A stretch of DNA of 42,987 nucleotides from JAAEKA01 sp049299095 (GCA_049299095.1 JBAQWV010000175.1:1-42987), one strand, 5' to 3'; counted from the stretch's first letter, positions 33,889 to 42,561 are shown. The notes: a model not told the origin generated them from the letters alone. Numbers and translations are program-made.

Positions 33889-35247
33889 TTATTGACCGCC
33901 GTATTGAGCAACGTTCGCTTCATGCTCCGCGTAGGTCACAGCAAACACATGCCTGCCATCTTCACCCGTGGCCACGAAGAAACAATATTGCGTCTCCGCC
34001 GGATGCACCGCGGCATCGAGTGCCGACAGCCCCGGGCTGGCAATCGGGCCGGGGGGCAAGCCCGGGTACAGATACGTGTTGTAGGGATCCTCCACGGTCT
34101 TGTACTCCTCAACCGACTGCGGCTTCCACCACCAGTCGCCGGGGCGACCACGCGCGTACTGTACGGTCGGGTCAGCTTGCAGATAGTTACCGCCCACATC
34201 CGCAGCGCACGCGCCGGAAAGACGATTACGGTAGACACTGGCGATCAAGGGGCGCTCGTCGGCCTGCACCGCTTCACGCTCGACAATCGAAGCCAGGGTG
34301 ACCGCATTGGCCAAACTGAGGCCAGATGCTGCCGCATCAATCTGCAACTGCGGGGGAACCTTTTGTTGGAAGTTATCCAGCATGGCCTTCAACACGTCAG
34401 CCGGTTTAGCGCGCGCAGGAATACGGTAGGTGTCGGGGAAGAGATACCCTTCCAGACTGGCGCGTTCGGCGCGGTCGAGCAAGAAGTCGTAGGTTCCTAT
34501 GCCCAGCACCGCAGGATCACCCAGACGCACCGCAGCCATGAAGCTCTGTGCGTCCATGATCTCCTCTTGCTCCAACAGTTCAGCCACCTGTTCGGCGCGC
34601 CAGCCTTCGGGAATGGTCAACGTAATCTGGCGCACTTGTGCATTCTGCAACGCCCGCGCGATTTCGGTCATGTTCATCGTGTAGGCCAGCTCAAAATCGC
34701 CTGCTTCGAGTTGCTGATCAATGCCATTGTAGCGCATATACAGACGGAACAAGCCGGCATCGCTGATCAGGCCCATCTCTTGCAGGCGGTCAGCCACGTT
34801 GGTGGCCGTCTCGCCCTGTTCAACGGTGAAGGGAACCGGCTGGGTGCTGGTTCCTGCCGCAGATGCCAGTGTTGACTGCTGCGCACGCAGATATAGCCCC
34901 AACAGCGTATCTTCCAGGTTATCCAGGCTCAAAGCCTGCCCGGCGGCTTGTCCGGGCCGCACCAATCCGGTGCTTGCTTCCGGGCGAGCGCGCCATTGCT
35001 CCTGTAAGTGCTGGCGGCTGAGAATCAGCATCATATACACTGCGCCCAGTGTGACTGCGGTGATCGCCACACGCAAATACACGCGTGGGTCGCGCAGCAA
35101 TTTATACCACGGAACCCCGTCTTTGGAGCCTGCCCATGCAACCAGCGACGTACGCGGAGATTTGGGCAGGTGGCGCGGGGCCGGCACTTCGCCGACAGCT
35201 CGCCGCTTGATAGGGTCAGAAGGGGAAGAGTTGGTTTGTTGCGTCAT
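33889..35247 (-). CDS. mltG: Endolytic murein transglycosylase MltG
   Basis: 452 residues from ATG 35247. A cytoplasmic N-terminal tail, one membrane helix (VYLRVAITAVTLGAVYMMLIL), a LysM-like segment (FTVEQGETATNVADRLQEMGLI) and the YceG/MltG catalytic domain: ITLTIPEGWRAEQVAELL, EGYLFPDTYRI, Glu323 in LASIVEREAV, LIASVYRNRL, LQADPTVQYA and YNTYLYPGLPPGPIASPGLSALDAAVHP. It cuts nascent glycan strands. It begins 22 bp after ruvX, the usual neighbour. Confidence 0.95.
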   Translation of the reverse strand: MTQQTNSSPSDPIKRRAVGEVPAPRHLPKSPRTSLVAWAGSKDGVPWYKLLRDPRVYLRVAITAVTLGAVYMMLILSRQHLQEQWRARPEASTGLVRPGQAAGQALSLDNLEDTLLGLYLRAQQSTLASAAGTSTQPVPFTVEQGETATNVADRLQEMGLISDAGLFRLYMRYNGIDQQLEAGDFELAYTMNMTEIARALQNAQVRQITLTIPEGWRAEQVAELLEQEEIMDAQSFMAAVRLGDPAVLGIGTYDFLLDRAERASLEGYLFPDTYRIPARAKPADVLKAMLDNFQQKVPPQLQIDAAASGLSLANAVTLASIVEREAVQADERPLIASVYRNRLSGACAADVGGNYLQADPTVQYARGRPGDWWWKPQSVEEYKTVEDPYNTYLYPGLPPGPIASPGLSALDAAVHPAETQYCFFVATGEDGRHVFAVTYAEHEANVAQYGGQ

Positions 35248-35269
35248 AAAACAACCATCTGTGCGCCCG

Positions 35270-35713
35270 TCATGTGGTGCGCACACGATCAAGATAATCC
35301 TGCAAGATAACTGCCGCGGCTTCAGCATCCAGTGCCATCTGTCGCCGTCGCCGCGGAGCATGGGCCAAACGTTGTGCAGCTTCCTGGCTGGAGCCGTATT
35401 CGTCCCAGAGCAGCCACGGCAGCCCTAACGCTGTCGCCATGCGCGCGCCGTAGCGTGCGGCTTGCTGCGCCTGCGAGCCAATGCTGCTGTCGGCGTTGAG
35501 TGGATGCCCAACCAGCAGCGCCACAACCTTCTGCTCCTGGGCAATGCGCTGCAAGCGGGCTTGATCTTCGAGGCGCGAGCGCCGCTCCAGCACCAGCAAC
35601 GGCGTTGCCAACCGTTGTCCTTCGTCGCAGACCGCCACGCCGACGCGCCGCTCACCGACATCGAGAGCCAGCAAGCGCCCGATTGCGGGCAGTTCACTCA
35701 CTGGATGCGTCAT
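35270..35713 (-). CDS. ruvX: Putative pre-16S rRNA nuclease / Holliday-junction resolvase-like RuvX (YqgF)
   Basis: 147 residues from ATG 35713. RNase H-like fold: LLALDVGERRVGVAVCD (first catalytic Asp), VALLVGHPLNADSSIGSQAQQAARYG, LPWLLWDEYGSSQEAAQRL (catalytic Glu) and the end LDAEAAAVILQDYLD (last Asp). In E. coli it trims the 5' end of 16S rRNA precursor. ATG overlaps the stop of the upstream gene by 4 bp (ATGA), so translation is coupled. The alaS-ruvX-mltG neighbourhood is conserved in many bacteria. Confidence 0.94.
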   Translation of the reverse strand: MTHPVSELPAIGRLLALDVGERRVGVAVCDEGQRLATPLLVLERRSRLEDQARLQRIAQEQKVVALLVGHPLNADSSIGSQAQQAARYGARMATALGLPWLLWDEYGSSQEAAQRLAHAPRRRRQMALDAEAAAVILQDYLDRVRTT

Positions 35714-37464
35714 TGGCTCGGGACAACAAATTGCACATTGACGCGCGTGCGGAAGGGCAGCCACGGCACGCGACCGGTCGGTACAGGCAGCCAATCATAG
35801 CGGTTCAGCATGTCATGCAGCCAGGCCGGGCCAAGTACCAGCTCAGGAGGACTTTGCAACCGCCAGTTGCTTTGCAAAATAGCAATTGCATCTGCGGGGG
35901 TCTTGCCCCGAATCGATTCACGGACAAGGGCTGGGTCAATGTCCAAAACGGCGACGCTGCTGGCCATATTGGTAAAGGTAATGACAAGCGCATCCCCTTC
36001 TTCGGTCACTACTGCCGGGCCATGTTCCCACTTGACCGAATCGGTTAACATCTGACCGCGCCGCGGAATCTTGGCGCTCAACGCGCGCAAGGCCATCTCG
36101 TCTGCCGATTGGCCATCCACAGCCCACGCAGTTGCCAGCAAGCGCAGACGCAGCTTTAACTCGTCTGACACTTCATCGGTGAAATGATTATACGTTTCCT
36201 CGATGACCAGCGTGCCGACCGTTTCCGAAGGAACAAACTCGCCTTCTTCCAACAACTCGCCGAGCGCCAGATAGGCTTTTTGCCGTGCTTCCTGTTCCAG
36301 CCGTGCGCGCAAGGTGTCCTTGTCGGCCTGCGAAACAATGCCAACTTCTTTCACATCACCGCCAGTCGTATCGGAAGGGTTGGTGACGTTGGTGGTGACA
36401 CCCAGCGGGCCTTCGGTGGTATTGATGGTAAACGCGCGCACATTGCCGCCGGGGCCGGGGTCCATCGCCTGGATTGGCACGGTGGCACGCGAGCCGAGGC
36501 CGCCCGACAAAGTCGCCGGTTCAGTGGTTTGAAAACGCACATTGCTGCCGGTCGAAGTCGTCACCACGGTGCCCGCGGGAATTTCCTGCGATTCACTGCG
36601 GCGATTTGTAAAAATAACCGTGCCTTTGGCTGGCTCACTGGGGGCGAAATCGCGGCCAGTGGTCGCCATGCTGCCCTCAACCTCGACACGCTGGCCGATG
36701 CGGCGTGTTGGAACGACGCCCTGTTCGGTGTTGGGTGCTACGACATCTGATCGGGCAATCACTGTCACTGTTTCTGCCAGCGGCTCCTGTGCCGGAACCA
36801 GTGTCACTGTGGCGTCCGGCACCAAAAACACCAGTGCGCCCATGATCAACCCCACTGCAAGCGCCAGGGTCGCGGCCAGCAACGTCGTTTCCAACCAAGG
36901 CGAACGCGACGGACGGCTGCCAGCCACCAGTTGACGGCCACGCCGCCGCGCGCTTGCTTCCGAACGGCGTTGTACACTGATTGGCTTGTTGGCATCCCGC
37001 ATCGGGCTGGGTGGCAGGCCTTCCAGTGCGGAGGGTTGATTATGCCACGGCTGGCTGCGCGCGCCCTCGACGCTGCTAAAGACCGGCAATCCCACGTCAG
37101 CCGCCTGGCCGCGCAGCCGCAGATCGCGCGTGATCAACGCCACTTCGATGTTTTGTGCATCCGCCTGACGACGCAAACTTTGCAGAAAGACCAACCCAGC
37201 CTCGCGGCTAACCCCATCATTCGACCAAAAGTTTTTAAGTTCGTGGCGCTGGGGAATTACCACCGCCACGCGGCCATGCGTCACTTGCCGCAACAACTGG
37301 CGAATGGCCGCCGCGCTTAAATCCGGCGGCGCTTCGACGACGTGTAGAGTGGTCGCGTCGTATTGAGGTTTTCCGTCTACTGTGTGGAATGTGGTTTCAA
37401 TCGGCGCCTCGGTAACGGGCGTCGGCCTCCCCGCAGTGTTGGAAACAGCTTGTTGTTCAGTCAT
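35710..37464 (-). CDS. Membrane-anchored protein with baseplate-J-like domain
   Basis: 584 residues. Residues 1-190 are predicted cytoplasmic: AIRQLLRQVTHGRVAVVIPQRHELK... resembles a Rossmann-like region. One membrane helix follows (TTLLAATLALAVGLIMGALVFLV, about 194-216). The outer part has the baseplate J/gp47-like pattern: AKGTVIFTNRRSESQEIPAGTVVTTSTGSNVRFQTTEPATL...VPIQAMDPGPGGNV, then FVPSETVGTLVIEETYNHFTDEVSDELKLRLRL. No other phage-tail or contractile-injection gene is nearby, so this is likely a cell-envelope protein that uses the same beta fold. It overlaps ruvX by 4 bp and follows alaS. Confidence 0.8.
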   Translation of the reverse strand: MTEQQAVSNTAGRPTPVTEAPIETTFHTVDGKPQYDATTLHVVEAPPDLSAAAIRQLLRQVTHGRVAVVIPQRHELKNFWSNDGVSREAGLVFLQSLRRQADAQNIEVALITRDLRLRGQAADVGLPVFSSVEGARSQPWHNQPSALEGLPPSPMRDANKPISVQRRSEASARRRGRQLVAGSRPSRSPWLETTLLAATLALAVGLIMGALVFLVPDATVTLVPAQEPLAETVTVIARSDVVAPNTEQGVVPTRRIGQRVEVEGSMATTGRDFAPSEPAKGTVIFTNRRSESQEIPAGTVVTTSTGSNVRFQTTEPATLSGGLGSRATVPIQAMDPGPGGNVRAFTINTTEGPLGVTTNVTNPSDTTGGDVKEVGIVSQADKDTLRARLEQEARQKAYLALGELLEEGEFVPSETVGTLVIEETYNHFTDEVSDELKLRLRLLATAWAVDGQSADEMALRALSAKIPRRGQMLTDSVKWEHGPAVVTEEGDALVITFTNMASSVAVLDIDPALVRESIRGKTPADAIAILQSNWRLQSPPELVLGPAWLHDMLNRYDWLPVPTGRVPWLPFRTRVNVQFVVPSQ

Positions 37465-37471
37465 GCTAATC

Positions 37472-37569
37472 TCAGAAACTGTTTAGAAGTGTTACAGAGA
37501 ATTCGGAGGTGGCCGATTTCAAGACGATTGGCCACTTCCGAATCCTGAATTGTTAAACAGCTTCTTAAA
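37472..37569. repeat. MITE-like hairpin element between alaS and the baseplate-J-like gene
   Basis: Outer imperfect inverted ends (AGAAACTGTTTA near 37474 and the complement of TAAACAGCTTCTT near 37553) enclose a near-perfect 14-bp stem, ATTCGGAGGTGGCC (37501-37514) with GGCCACTTCCGAAT (37530-37543). No T-run follows, so it is not a classical terminator. The stem core resembles that at 16573-16612, and the outer CTGTTTA ends resemble the IS5 remnant end near 10770. Confidence 0.55.
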
Positions 37570-37608
37570 AGGAATGGGCAGCCGCGTCGCCAGACGGGCC
37601 GGCTGCGC

Positions 37609-40317
37609 TTATTTGCTTAATTGTGTGGCGACAAGCTCTGGCACAGCCGCCAGCGCGTCCGGTAACCCTGCCACGTCCACACCGCCTGCCTGGGCCATGT
37701 TGGGTCTGCCACCGCCGCCACCACCGACCTTCTGCGCCACAGCCTGCACCAGCTTGCCTGCGTGCGCGCCGCGACTGATTAGATCGTCGGTCACCGCGGC
37801 CACAAACTGCGGCTTGCCGTTGATGGCTGCACCGAGCACGACCACGCCGGAACCGACGCGATCCTTGAACCAGTCGGTCATCTGACGCAGCACGTTGCTG
37901 TCGGCACCGCTCACCTGCCGCGCCAAGACGGCCACGCCGTTCACTTGCTGCACCTGGCCGAGCAAGGTTTGGAATTCCTGTCGGGCCAGTTCTTCGCGCA
38001 GGCGGGTGAGTTCTTTTTGCTGGGCAGTTCCCTGCTCCAGCAGGGCCTGTACTTTGCGCTCCAGCTCGGCTTCAGGCACACCCAGAGCCTCGGCGGTACG
38101 GCGCAACACACCCACGCGGCCTTGCGTCCAGGCATACGCGCCGCGGCCGGTGACGGCCTCGATGCGGCGCACGCCGGAGCCGACGCTGCCTTCGCTGCTG
38201 ATATGGAACGCGCCAATTTCGCCGGTGGCTGCCACATGGTTGCCACCGCACAGCTCGCGGCTCATGCAGGCGGAGCTGGAGCCAGGTTCGCACACCGTGA
38301 CGACGCGCACTTCGTCGCCATACTTTTCGCCGAACAAGGCCATCGCGCCGGTGTTCACGGCGTCGCGATAGGCCATCCAGCGCCATTGCACCGGATAGTT
38401 GCGGTAAATCGCTTCGTTGACGCCGTTTTCAATCTCGCTCAGTTGCTCGTCGGTTAGCATGAGGGAGTGGGTAAAGTCAAAACGCAGGCGGTCGGGGGCC
38501 ACCAGCGAACCAGCCTGGTGGACGTGATCGCCCAGCACGCGGCGCAGCTCGGCATGGAGCAGGTGCGTGGCGGTGTGGTTGCGCGTGATGTCGGCGCGGC
38601 GCTCGGTGTCCACGCGTGCGTGTGCGGGCGCGCCGACCGTCACCATGCCTTGCACCACCTCACCGACATGGACAATCACGCCGCTGACAGGCCGTCGCGT
38701 GTCTGTCACGCGCACTTCCCAGCCCTCGCCGCGCAGCACGCCGGTATCGCTGACCTGGCCGCCGCTCTCCACGTAGAAGGGAGTGGTCGGCAAGACGACT
38801 TCAACCCGCTGGCCGGCGGCGGCTTTCTGCACCAGCGTGCCATCCACAATCAGGGCGGCGACTTCGCTGTCCAGCTCAGAAGCCAGCAGGTAGAGGTGTT
38901 CAACCCCGCCTGCGGGCAGGTGATCGAGCGCCTCGGCGTAAACGGCCAAGTCCTTGCCGTCGTTGCCGCCAGCGAACTGCGTGGCGGCGCGGGCGCGGCG
39001 GCGCTGCTCTTCCAGCGCGGCACGATAGCCGGGCATGTCAATGGCCAGGCCGTTTTCGGTAGCAATGTCGCGGGTCAGATCCAGCGGGAAGCCGTAGGTA
39101 TCCCACAGGCGGAACGCCTGATCGCCCGGCAGCACAGTGCTGCCGTCGGCCTTTACCGCGGCCATCAAGCCCTCCAGCAAATCCAATCCCAGGTCGAGGG
39201 TGCGCAGGAAGCGTTCTTCCTCGTGCTTGATGGTAGCCTGGATGAAGGCGGCGCGCTCGCGCAGGTCAGGATAGGCATGGCCCATCAGCTCGATCACTGT
39301 GCCGCTGACTTCGTGCAGGAAGGGTTGGGTAAAGCCCAGCAAGCGGCCATGCCGGGCCGCGCGGCGCAGCACCAGGCGCAAAATGTAGTTACGGCCTTCG
39401 TTGCCGGGCAGCACGCCGTCACCGATTAAGAAGGTGATGGCGCGGGCGTGGTCTGCAATGACGCGATAGGAAACAATCTGGGCGGCCATCTGGGCGTCGG
39501 TGTGGTCGAGCAGTTCCTGCACGCGCAGCATGATCGGGCGAAAAAGATCGGTGTCGTAGTTGGCCTTGGCACCCTGCACCACCGAGACGAGGCGCTCCAG
39601 TCCCATGCCGGTATCTACGCCGGGCTTGGGCAAAGGGGTGCGCACGCCACTGGCGTCCTGGTTGAACTGCATAAACACCAGGTTCCACACCTCCAGCCAG
39701 CGCGCGCAGCCATTATCGAGCGCCACGCTGCAATCTGGCTGTCCGCAGGTGCAGGCATCCAGGCCCCAATCGTAGTGCAGCTCGCTGGTGGGGCCGCAGG
39801 GGCCGGTGTCGCCCATGGACCAGAAGTTGGTTTTTTCGCCCATGCGCAGAATGCGCGCAGCGGGCAGGCGGATTTCCTCGGCCCATACGTTGTAGGCGGT
39901 GTCGTCGTCGAGAAAGACGGTGGCGACCAGGCGATCAGCCGGGATGCCAAAGACGAGGGTTAACGCCTCCCAAGCAAAATGAATGGCATCGCGCTTAAAA
40001 TAGTCGCCAAAAGAGAAATTGCCCAGCATCTCAAAGAAGGTGTGATGCCGCGGGGAAGGGCCGACTTCTTCCAGGTCGTTATGCTTGCCGCTGACGCGCA
40101 TACACTTCTGGCTGCTGGTGGCGCGCACGTAGGGTCGTTTTTCCAGGCCGAGGAAGGTGTCCTTGAAGGGAACCATGCCCGCATTGACAAACAGCAAGGT
40201 ATCGTCGCCATGCGGCACTAGCGGCGCGCTAGGCACGCGCGTGTGGCCCTTTTCCTCGAAGAAATCCAGGAAGGCTTGGCGGATATCAGCAGCAGCATAA
40301 GGACGTTGGATATTCAT
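37609..40317 (-). CDS. alaS: Alanyl-tRNA synthetase
   Basis: 902 residues, normal length. Class II catalytic core (IRQAFLDFFEEKGHTRVPSAPLVPHGDDTLLFVNAGMVPFKDTFLG), editing domain with zinc/metal motif RNHTATHLLHAELR and CMSRELCGGNHVAATGEIG, and a C-terminal C-Ala domain rich in glycine (VGGGGGGRPNMAQAGG). ATG 40317 begins the normal N-terminus. It charges tRNA-Ala. Its own promoter lies at 40381-40409. Downstream on the same strand come the baseplate-J-like gene, ruvX and mltG. Confidence 0.97.
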   Translation of the reverse strand: MNIQRPYAAADIRQAFLDFFEEKGHTRVPSAPLVPHGDDTLLFVNAGMVPFKDTFLGLEKRPYVRATSSQKCMRVSGKHNDLEEVGPSPRHHTFFEMLGNFSFGDYFKRDAIHFAWEALTLVFGIPADRLVATVFLDDDTAYNVWAEEIRLPAARILRMGEKTNFWSMGDTGPCGPTSELHYDWGLDACTCGQPDCSVALDNGCARWLEVWNLVFMQFNQDASGVRTPLPKPGVDTGMGLERLVSVVQGAKANYDTDLFRPIMLRVQELLDHTDAQMAAQIVSYRVIADHARAITFLIGDGVLPGNEGRNYILRLVLRRAARHGRLLGFTQPFLHEVSGTVIELMGHAYPDLRERAAFIQATIKHEEERFLRTLDLGLDLLEGLMAAVKADGSTVLPGDQAFRLWDTYGFPLDLTRDIATENGLAIDMPGYRAALEEQRRRARAATQFAGGNDGKDLAVYAEALDHLPAGGVEHLYLLASELDSEVAALIVDGTLVQKAAAGQRVEVVLPTTPFYVESGGQVSDTGVLRGEGWEVRVTDTRRPVSGVIVHVGEVVQGMVTVGAPAHARVDTERRADITRNHTATHLLHAELRRVLGDHVHQAGSLVAPDRLRFDFTHSLMLTDEQLSEIENGVNEAIYRNYPVQWRWMAYRDAVNTGAMALFGEKYGDEVRVVTVCEPGSSSACMSRELCGGNHVAATGEIGAFHISSEGSVGSGVRRIEAVTGRGAYAWTQGRVGVLRRTAEALGVPEAELERKVQALLEQGTAQQKELTRLREELARQEFQTLLGQVQQVNGVAVLARQVSGADSNVLRQMTDWFKDRVGSGVVVLGAAINGKPQFVAAVTDDLISRGAHAGKLVQAVAQKVGGGGGGRPNMAQAGGVDVAGLPDALAAVPELVATQLSK

Positions 40318-40353
40318 GCCGGGGGCAATCTCCGTAAAAGTGCTAAACAAAGA

Positions 40354-40377
40354 GTGACTGCCCGTGTGGGCAGCCAC
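40354..40377 (-). promoter_or_regulatory. 5' stem-loop of the alaS leader
   Basis: A 10-bp stem (GTGGCTGCCC/GGGCAGTCAC on the RNA, one G-U pair) with a 4-nt ACAC loop, beginning at about +1 of the predicted alaS transcript. It may stabilise the 5' end of the mRNA or act in control. It does not look like a T-box. Confidence 0.55.
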
Positions 40378-40380
40378 GTC

Positions 40381-40409
40381 ATTTTATGCCAGATGGGGGC
40401 AAATGTCAA
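40381..40409 (-). promoter_or_regulatory. Sigma70-type promoter of alaS
   Basis: On the minus strand: TTGACA (40409-40404), 17-bp spacer, TAAAAT (40386-40381). A full consensus -35 and near-consensus -10; start near 40374, giving a leader of about 57 nt that begins with the stem-loop. Confidence 0.85.
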
Positions 40410-40439
40410 AGGCCCCCTGATCAAATCATACGGTACGGC

Positions 40440-40889
40440 TCAACCCATCGCGCGTTTCACCAGCTCGGTGATCCGGGCCTCTTCCTCGGTGCCCAGAGCG
40501 ATGAGAGCATAGGCAGTCGGCCACATGACGCCGTCATCGAGATGTGCGACATCGTTGAAACCCAGCGTGGCATAGCGCGCGTCGAACTTCTGTGCGCTCT
40601 GGAAAAAGCAAACCACCTTGCCTTCCTTGTTTGCATAAGCTGGCATGCCGTACCAGGTCTTGGGCGCAAGCATCGGCGCGTGGGTGGTTATGATCTCATG
40701 TAGTCGCGTTGCCATAGCGCGGTCTGTCTCCGGCATTTCAGCGATCTTGGCGAGCAAGTCCTGTGTCCCATCTGCCCGGGTTTTTTCCGCCTTAAGCTCA
40801 CGGGCGCGCTCCTTCATGGCCGCACGTTCCTCGGCGGTGAAGCCTCCCGCATCCGCGGCTGCGGTCTTTGTCTGTTTTTTGGTGCTCAT
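40440..40889 (-). CDS. DUF1801-like protein
   Basis: 149 residues. The second of two tandem ATGs (40889) is best placed after AAGGAG. A Lys/Ala/Glu-rich helical N-terminus (FTAEERAAMKERARELKAEK) is followed by the YdhG/DUF1801-type domain: RLHEIITTHAPMLAPKTWYGMPAYANKEGKVVCFFQSAQKFDARYATLGFND, DGVMWPTAYALIALG. The family is widespread and small; some members are linked to iron handling, but no function is proven. Its predicted promoter at 41088-41116 gives a leader of about 190 nt. Confidence 0.85.
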   Translation of the reverse strand: MSTKKQTKTAAADAGGFTAEERAAMKERARELKAEKTRADGTQDLLAKIAEMPETDRAMATRLHEIITTHAPMLAPKTWYGMPAYANKEGKVVCFFQSAQKFDARYATLGFNDVAHLDDGVMWPTAYALIALGTEEEARITELVKRAMG

Positions 40890-41087
40890 CATAATCTCCT
40901 TGATCTTAAACGAGGGTTGAACTCGTTCAACGAATACGGGGTTTACGCCGTGGACACGGTTTCTGTCATTCGGAATGCCAAATGACGCACGAAAACCTTT
41001 TTTGGCGAGTCCTCTTTGCATTGAAAGTGCGGATTTTTCTTTGCCTCACCGGTTTTACGCAACTTTCGGAATATTTGTTCTACATTT

Positions 41088-41116
41088 AGTATAAAGGGGA
41101 TCGTCGCTTTCGTCAA
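41088..41116 (-). promoter_or_regulatory. Promoter of the DUF1801 gene
   Basis: On the minus strand: TTGACG (41116-41111), 17-bp spacer, TATACT (41093-41088). Start near 41081. Confidence 0.75.
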
Positions 41117-41201
41117 GGAGAGTGCATCTTCTTCAGGAGGCAACACGAAGCGCGATTTTCCAAATTGTATGGGGAGGTAAGACAGTACCGCCTCCAACTG
41201 A

Positions 41202-41229
41202 TTGACGGCGACGGCAAATCGAGTACAAT
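41202..41229 (+). promoter_or_regulatory. Promoter of the DinB gene
   Basis: TTGACG, a 16-bp spacer and TACAAT (41224-41229). Start near 41236, about 78 nt before the DinB-family ATG. Confidence 0.7.
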
Positions 41230-41313
41230 ACTTATACAAAGCGAATGAATTCCGGCAACAACGCTCCTTTTCACTTCGCAAGTTCAAATTCCGCCCGTCA
41301 AGGACCTATTCTC

Positions 41314-41799
41314 ATGCACGACGCCACCCTCACAGCCCTCTTTGACCATAACCGCTGGGCCACCCTGCGCCTGATTGACGTGTGCAGCGGCCTCACCGAT
41401 GAACAACTCGATAGCACGGCCATCGGCACGTATGGCTCGATCCGCGACACCTTGCAGCACATTGTCACCGCGGAAAAATCGTACCTGGCACGGCTCACCG
41501 GTGGCCAACCCTATCGCCGCGCCGCGGATGCGCCGCCGCTCACCCTCGCGGAGATGCGCGCCTGGGCTGAGGTCAGCGGCGCGGGCTTGATTGACTGTGC
41601 GCCCACTGTCGGCTCGGACGAAACGTTCCAGGTCACTTGGGACGACGAAACCTACACCCTCCCCAAGACGATGCTGCTCACGCAGGCCATCAACCACGCC
41701 ACCGAACATCGCTCGCAGATCATGGCAATCCTCACGGGCCTGGGCATCCAGCCGCCGGACCTGGACGGATGGACCTTCGCGCTGGAAGCGGATGCGTAA
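41314..41799 (+). CDS. DinB-family protein
   Basis: 161 residues from ATG 41314 (AAGGA upstream). Four-helix DinB/YfiT-like fold: LTALFDHNRWATLRLIDVC, GSIRDTLQHIVTAEKSYLARLTG (first metal His), and LTQAINHATEHRSQIMAILTGLGIQPPDLDGW with the second pair of His. Members bind a metal ion and often act as thiol-dependent transferases; some are DNA-damage induced. The substrate is unknown. It has its own promoter and is followed by the VOC gene 119 bp later. Confidence 0.9.
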   Translation: MHDATLTALFDHNRWATLRLIDVCSGLTDEQLDSTAIGTYGSIRDTLQHIVTAEKSYLARLTGGQPYRRAADAPPLTLAEMRAWAEVSGAGLIDCAPTVGSDETFQVTWDDETYTLPKTMLLTQAINHATEHRSQIMAILTGLGIQPPDLDGWTFALEADA

Positions 41800-41918
41800 G
41801 CACCAGGCTGGCTTTGCGCTGCACTGACCTGCCCGCGCACGCCTTGCCTCACCACCACGCCAGACGACGATTTTCGACAAGACCGATGATGCTTTCCCCC
41901 TCTTCATGAAAGGACTGT

Positions 41919-42401
41919 ATGATGAACAAGAATACGATCTGTCTATGGTACGACCAAGGCGCAGAAGAAGCGGCGCGCTTCTATACGGCGCTCTTCCCCG
42001 ACAGCCGCCTTGGCGCTGTCAACCGCGCGCCGTCTGACTATCCCGACGGCAAAGCGGGCGATGTGCTGACAGTGGAATTTGTGGTGGCCGGCATTCCGTG
42101 CATCGGCTTGAACGGCGGCCCCCATTTCAAGCAAAGCGAAGCCTTCTCGTTCCAGATCGCCACCGACGATCAGGCCGAGACTGATCGCTATTGGGACGCG
42201 CTTGTGCAAAACGGTGGCGAGGCCAGCCAATGTGGATGGTGCAAGGACAAATGGGGTGTGAGCTGGCAAATCACCCCGCGCGCGCTAACAGAGGCTATGG
42301 CTCAGGGCGGTGATGTAGCCAGGCGGGCCTTTGAAGCCATGATGCCCATGCAAAAAATTGACATTGCCGCGATCGAAGCAGCCGTGCGCGGTGACAGGTA
42401 A
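41919..42401 (+). CDS. VOC-family protein, PhnB-like
   Basis: 160 residues. The pattern ICLWYDQGAEEAARFYTALFPDSRLG, EFVVAGIPCIGLNGGPHFKQSEAFSFQIATDDQAETDRYWDALVQNGG, CGWCKDKWGVSWQITP is that of the PhnB/3-demethylubiquinone methyltransferase-like group of the vicinal-oxygen-chelate (glyoxalase) superfamily. These small dimers are mostly uncharacterised. Two adjacent ATGs (41919, 41922) both fit the AAGGA site. A terminator follows at 42490. Confidence 0.9.
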   Translation: MMNKNTICLWYDQGAEEAARFYTALFPDSRLGAVNRAPSDYPDGKAGDVLTVEFVVAGIPCIGLNGGPHFKQSEAFSFQIATDDQAETDRYWDALVQNGGEASQCGWCKDKWGVSWQITPRALTEAMAQGGDVARRAFEAMMPMQKIDIAAIEAAVRGDR

Positions 42402-42489
42402 ATCGTTACCCAATTTCACCTCGAAGACTACCATTCTTTCTCTTTCGGATATATGCCTTTTGCATAGATGACTCCACTGCCAAAGGCTA

Positions 42490-42546
42490 ATCAACCAGGT
42501 GTCTCGCCGAGTTAAGCCGGGCGATGACGCCTGGTTGATCGTTTTT
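42490..42546 (+). terminator. Intrinsic terminator after the VOC gene
   Basis: A perfect 10-bp stem ATCAACCAGG/CCTGGTTGAT encloses an inner TCGCC/GGCGA stem and is followed by CGTTTTT. It lies about 90 bp after the VOC stop. Confidence 0.8.
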
Positions 42547-42561
42547 GTAGGAGACTTATCT

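Larger units (their letters stand above)
40890..41313. other. Divergent regulatory region between the DUF1801 and DinB genes
   Basis: 424 bp without a convincing gene. It holds two near-consensus divergent promoters (41088-41116 minus and 41202-41229 plus). A small inverted repeat, GTCATTC...AAATGAC (about 40965-40986), resembles one end of the 79-bp element and may be a decayed copy. A frame of 114 codons on the minus strand lacks family resemblance and runs through the promoters. Confidence 0.7.

Noticed and set aside
33856..34875. 339-codon plus-strand frame opposite mltG
   Set aside because: Antisense to a gene with full catalytic motifs; composition is Arg/Gln/His-rich as expected for a shadow frame.
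37501..37543. Terminator of alaS
   Set aside because: The stem is strong but no T-run follows on the minus strand; described as a repeat instead.
38467..39429. 320-codon plus-strand frame opposite alaS
   Set aside because: alaS is complete and certain; the opposite frame has no motif.
40318..40380. T-box riboswitch before alaS
   Set aside because: The leader is only about 57 nt with one hairpin; there is no T-box sequence or room for a specifier stem.
40963..40986. Third copy of the 79-bp element
   Set aside because: Only the CTGTCATTC end and a short inverted GTCATT/AATGAC are present; too short to call.
40943..41287. 114-codon minus-strand frame upstream of the DUF1801 gene
   Set aside because: It crosses two good promoters and has no ribosome site or family resemblance.
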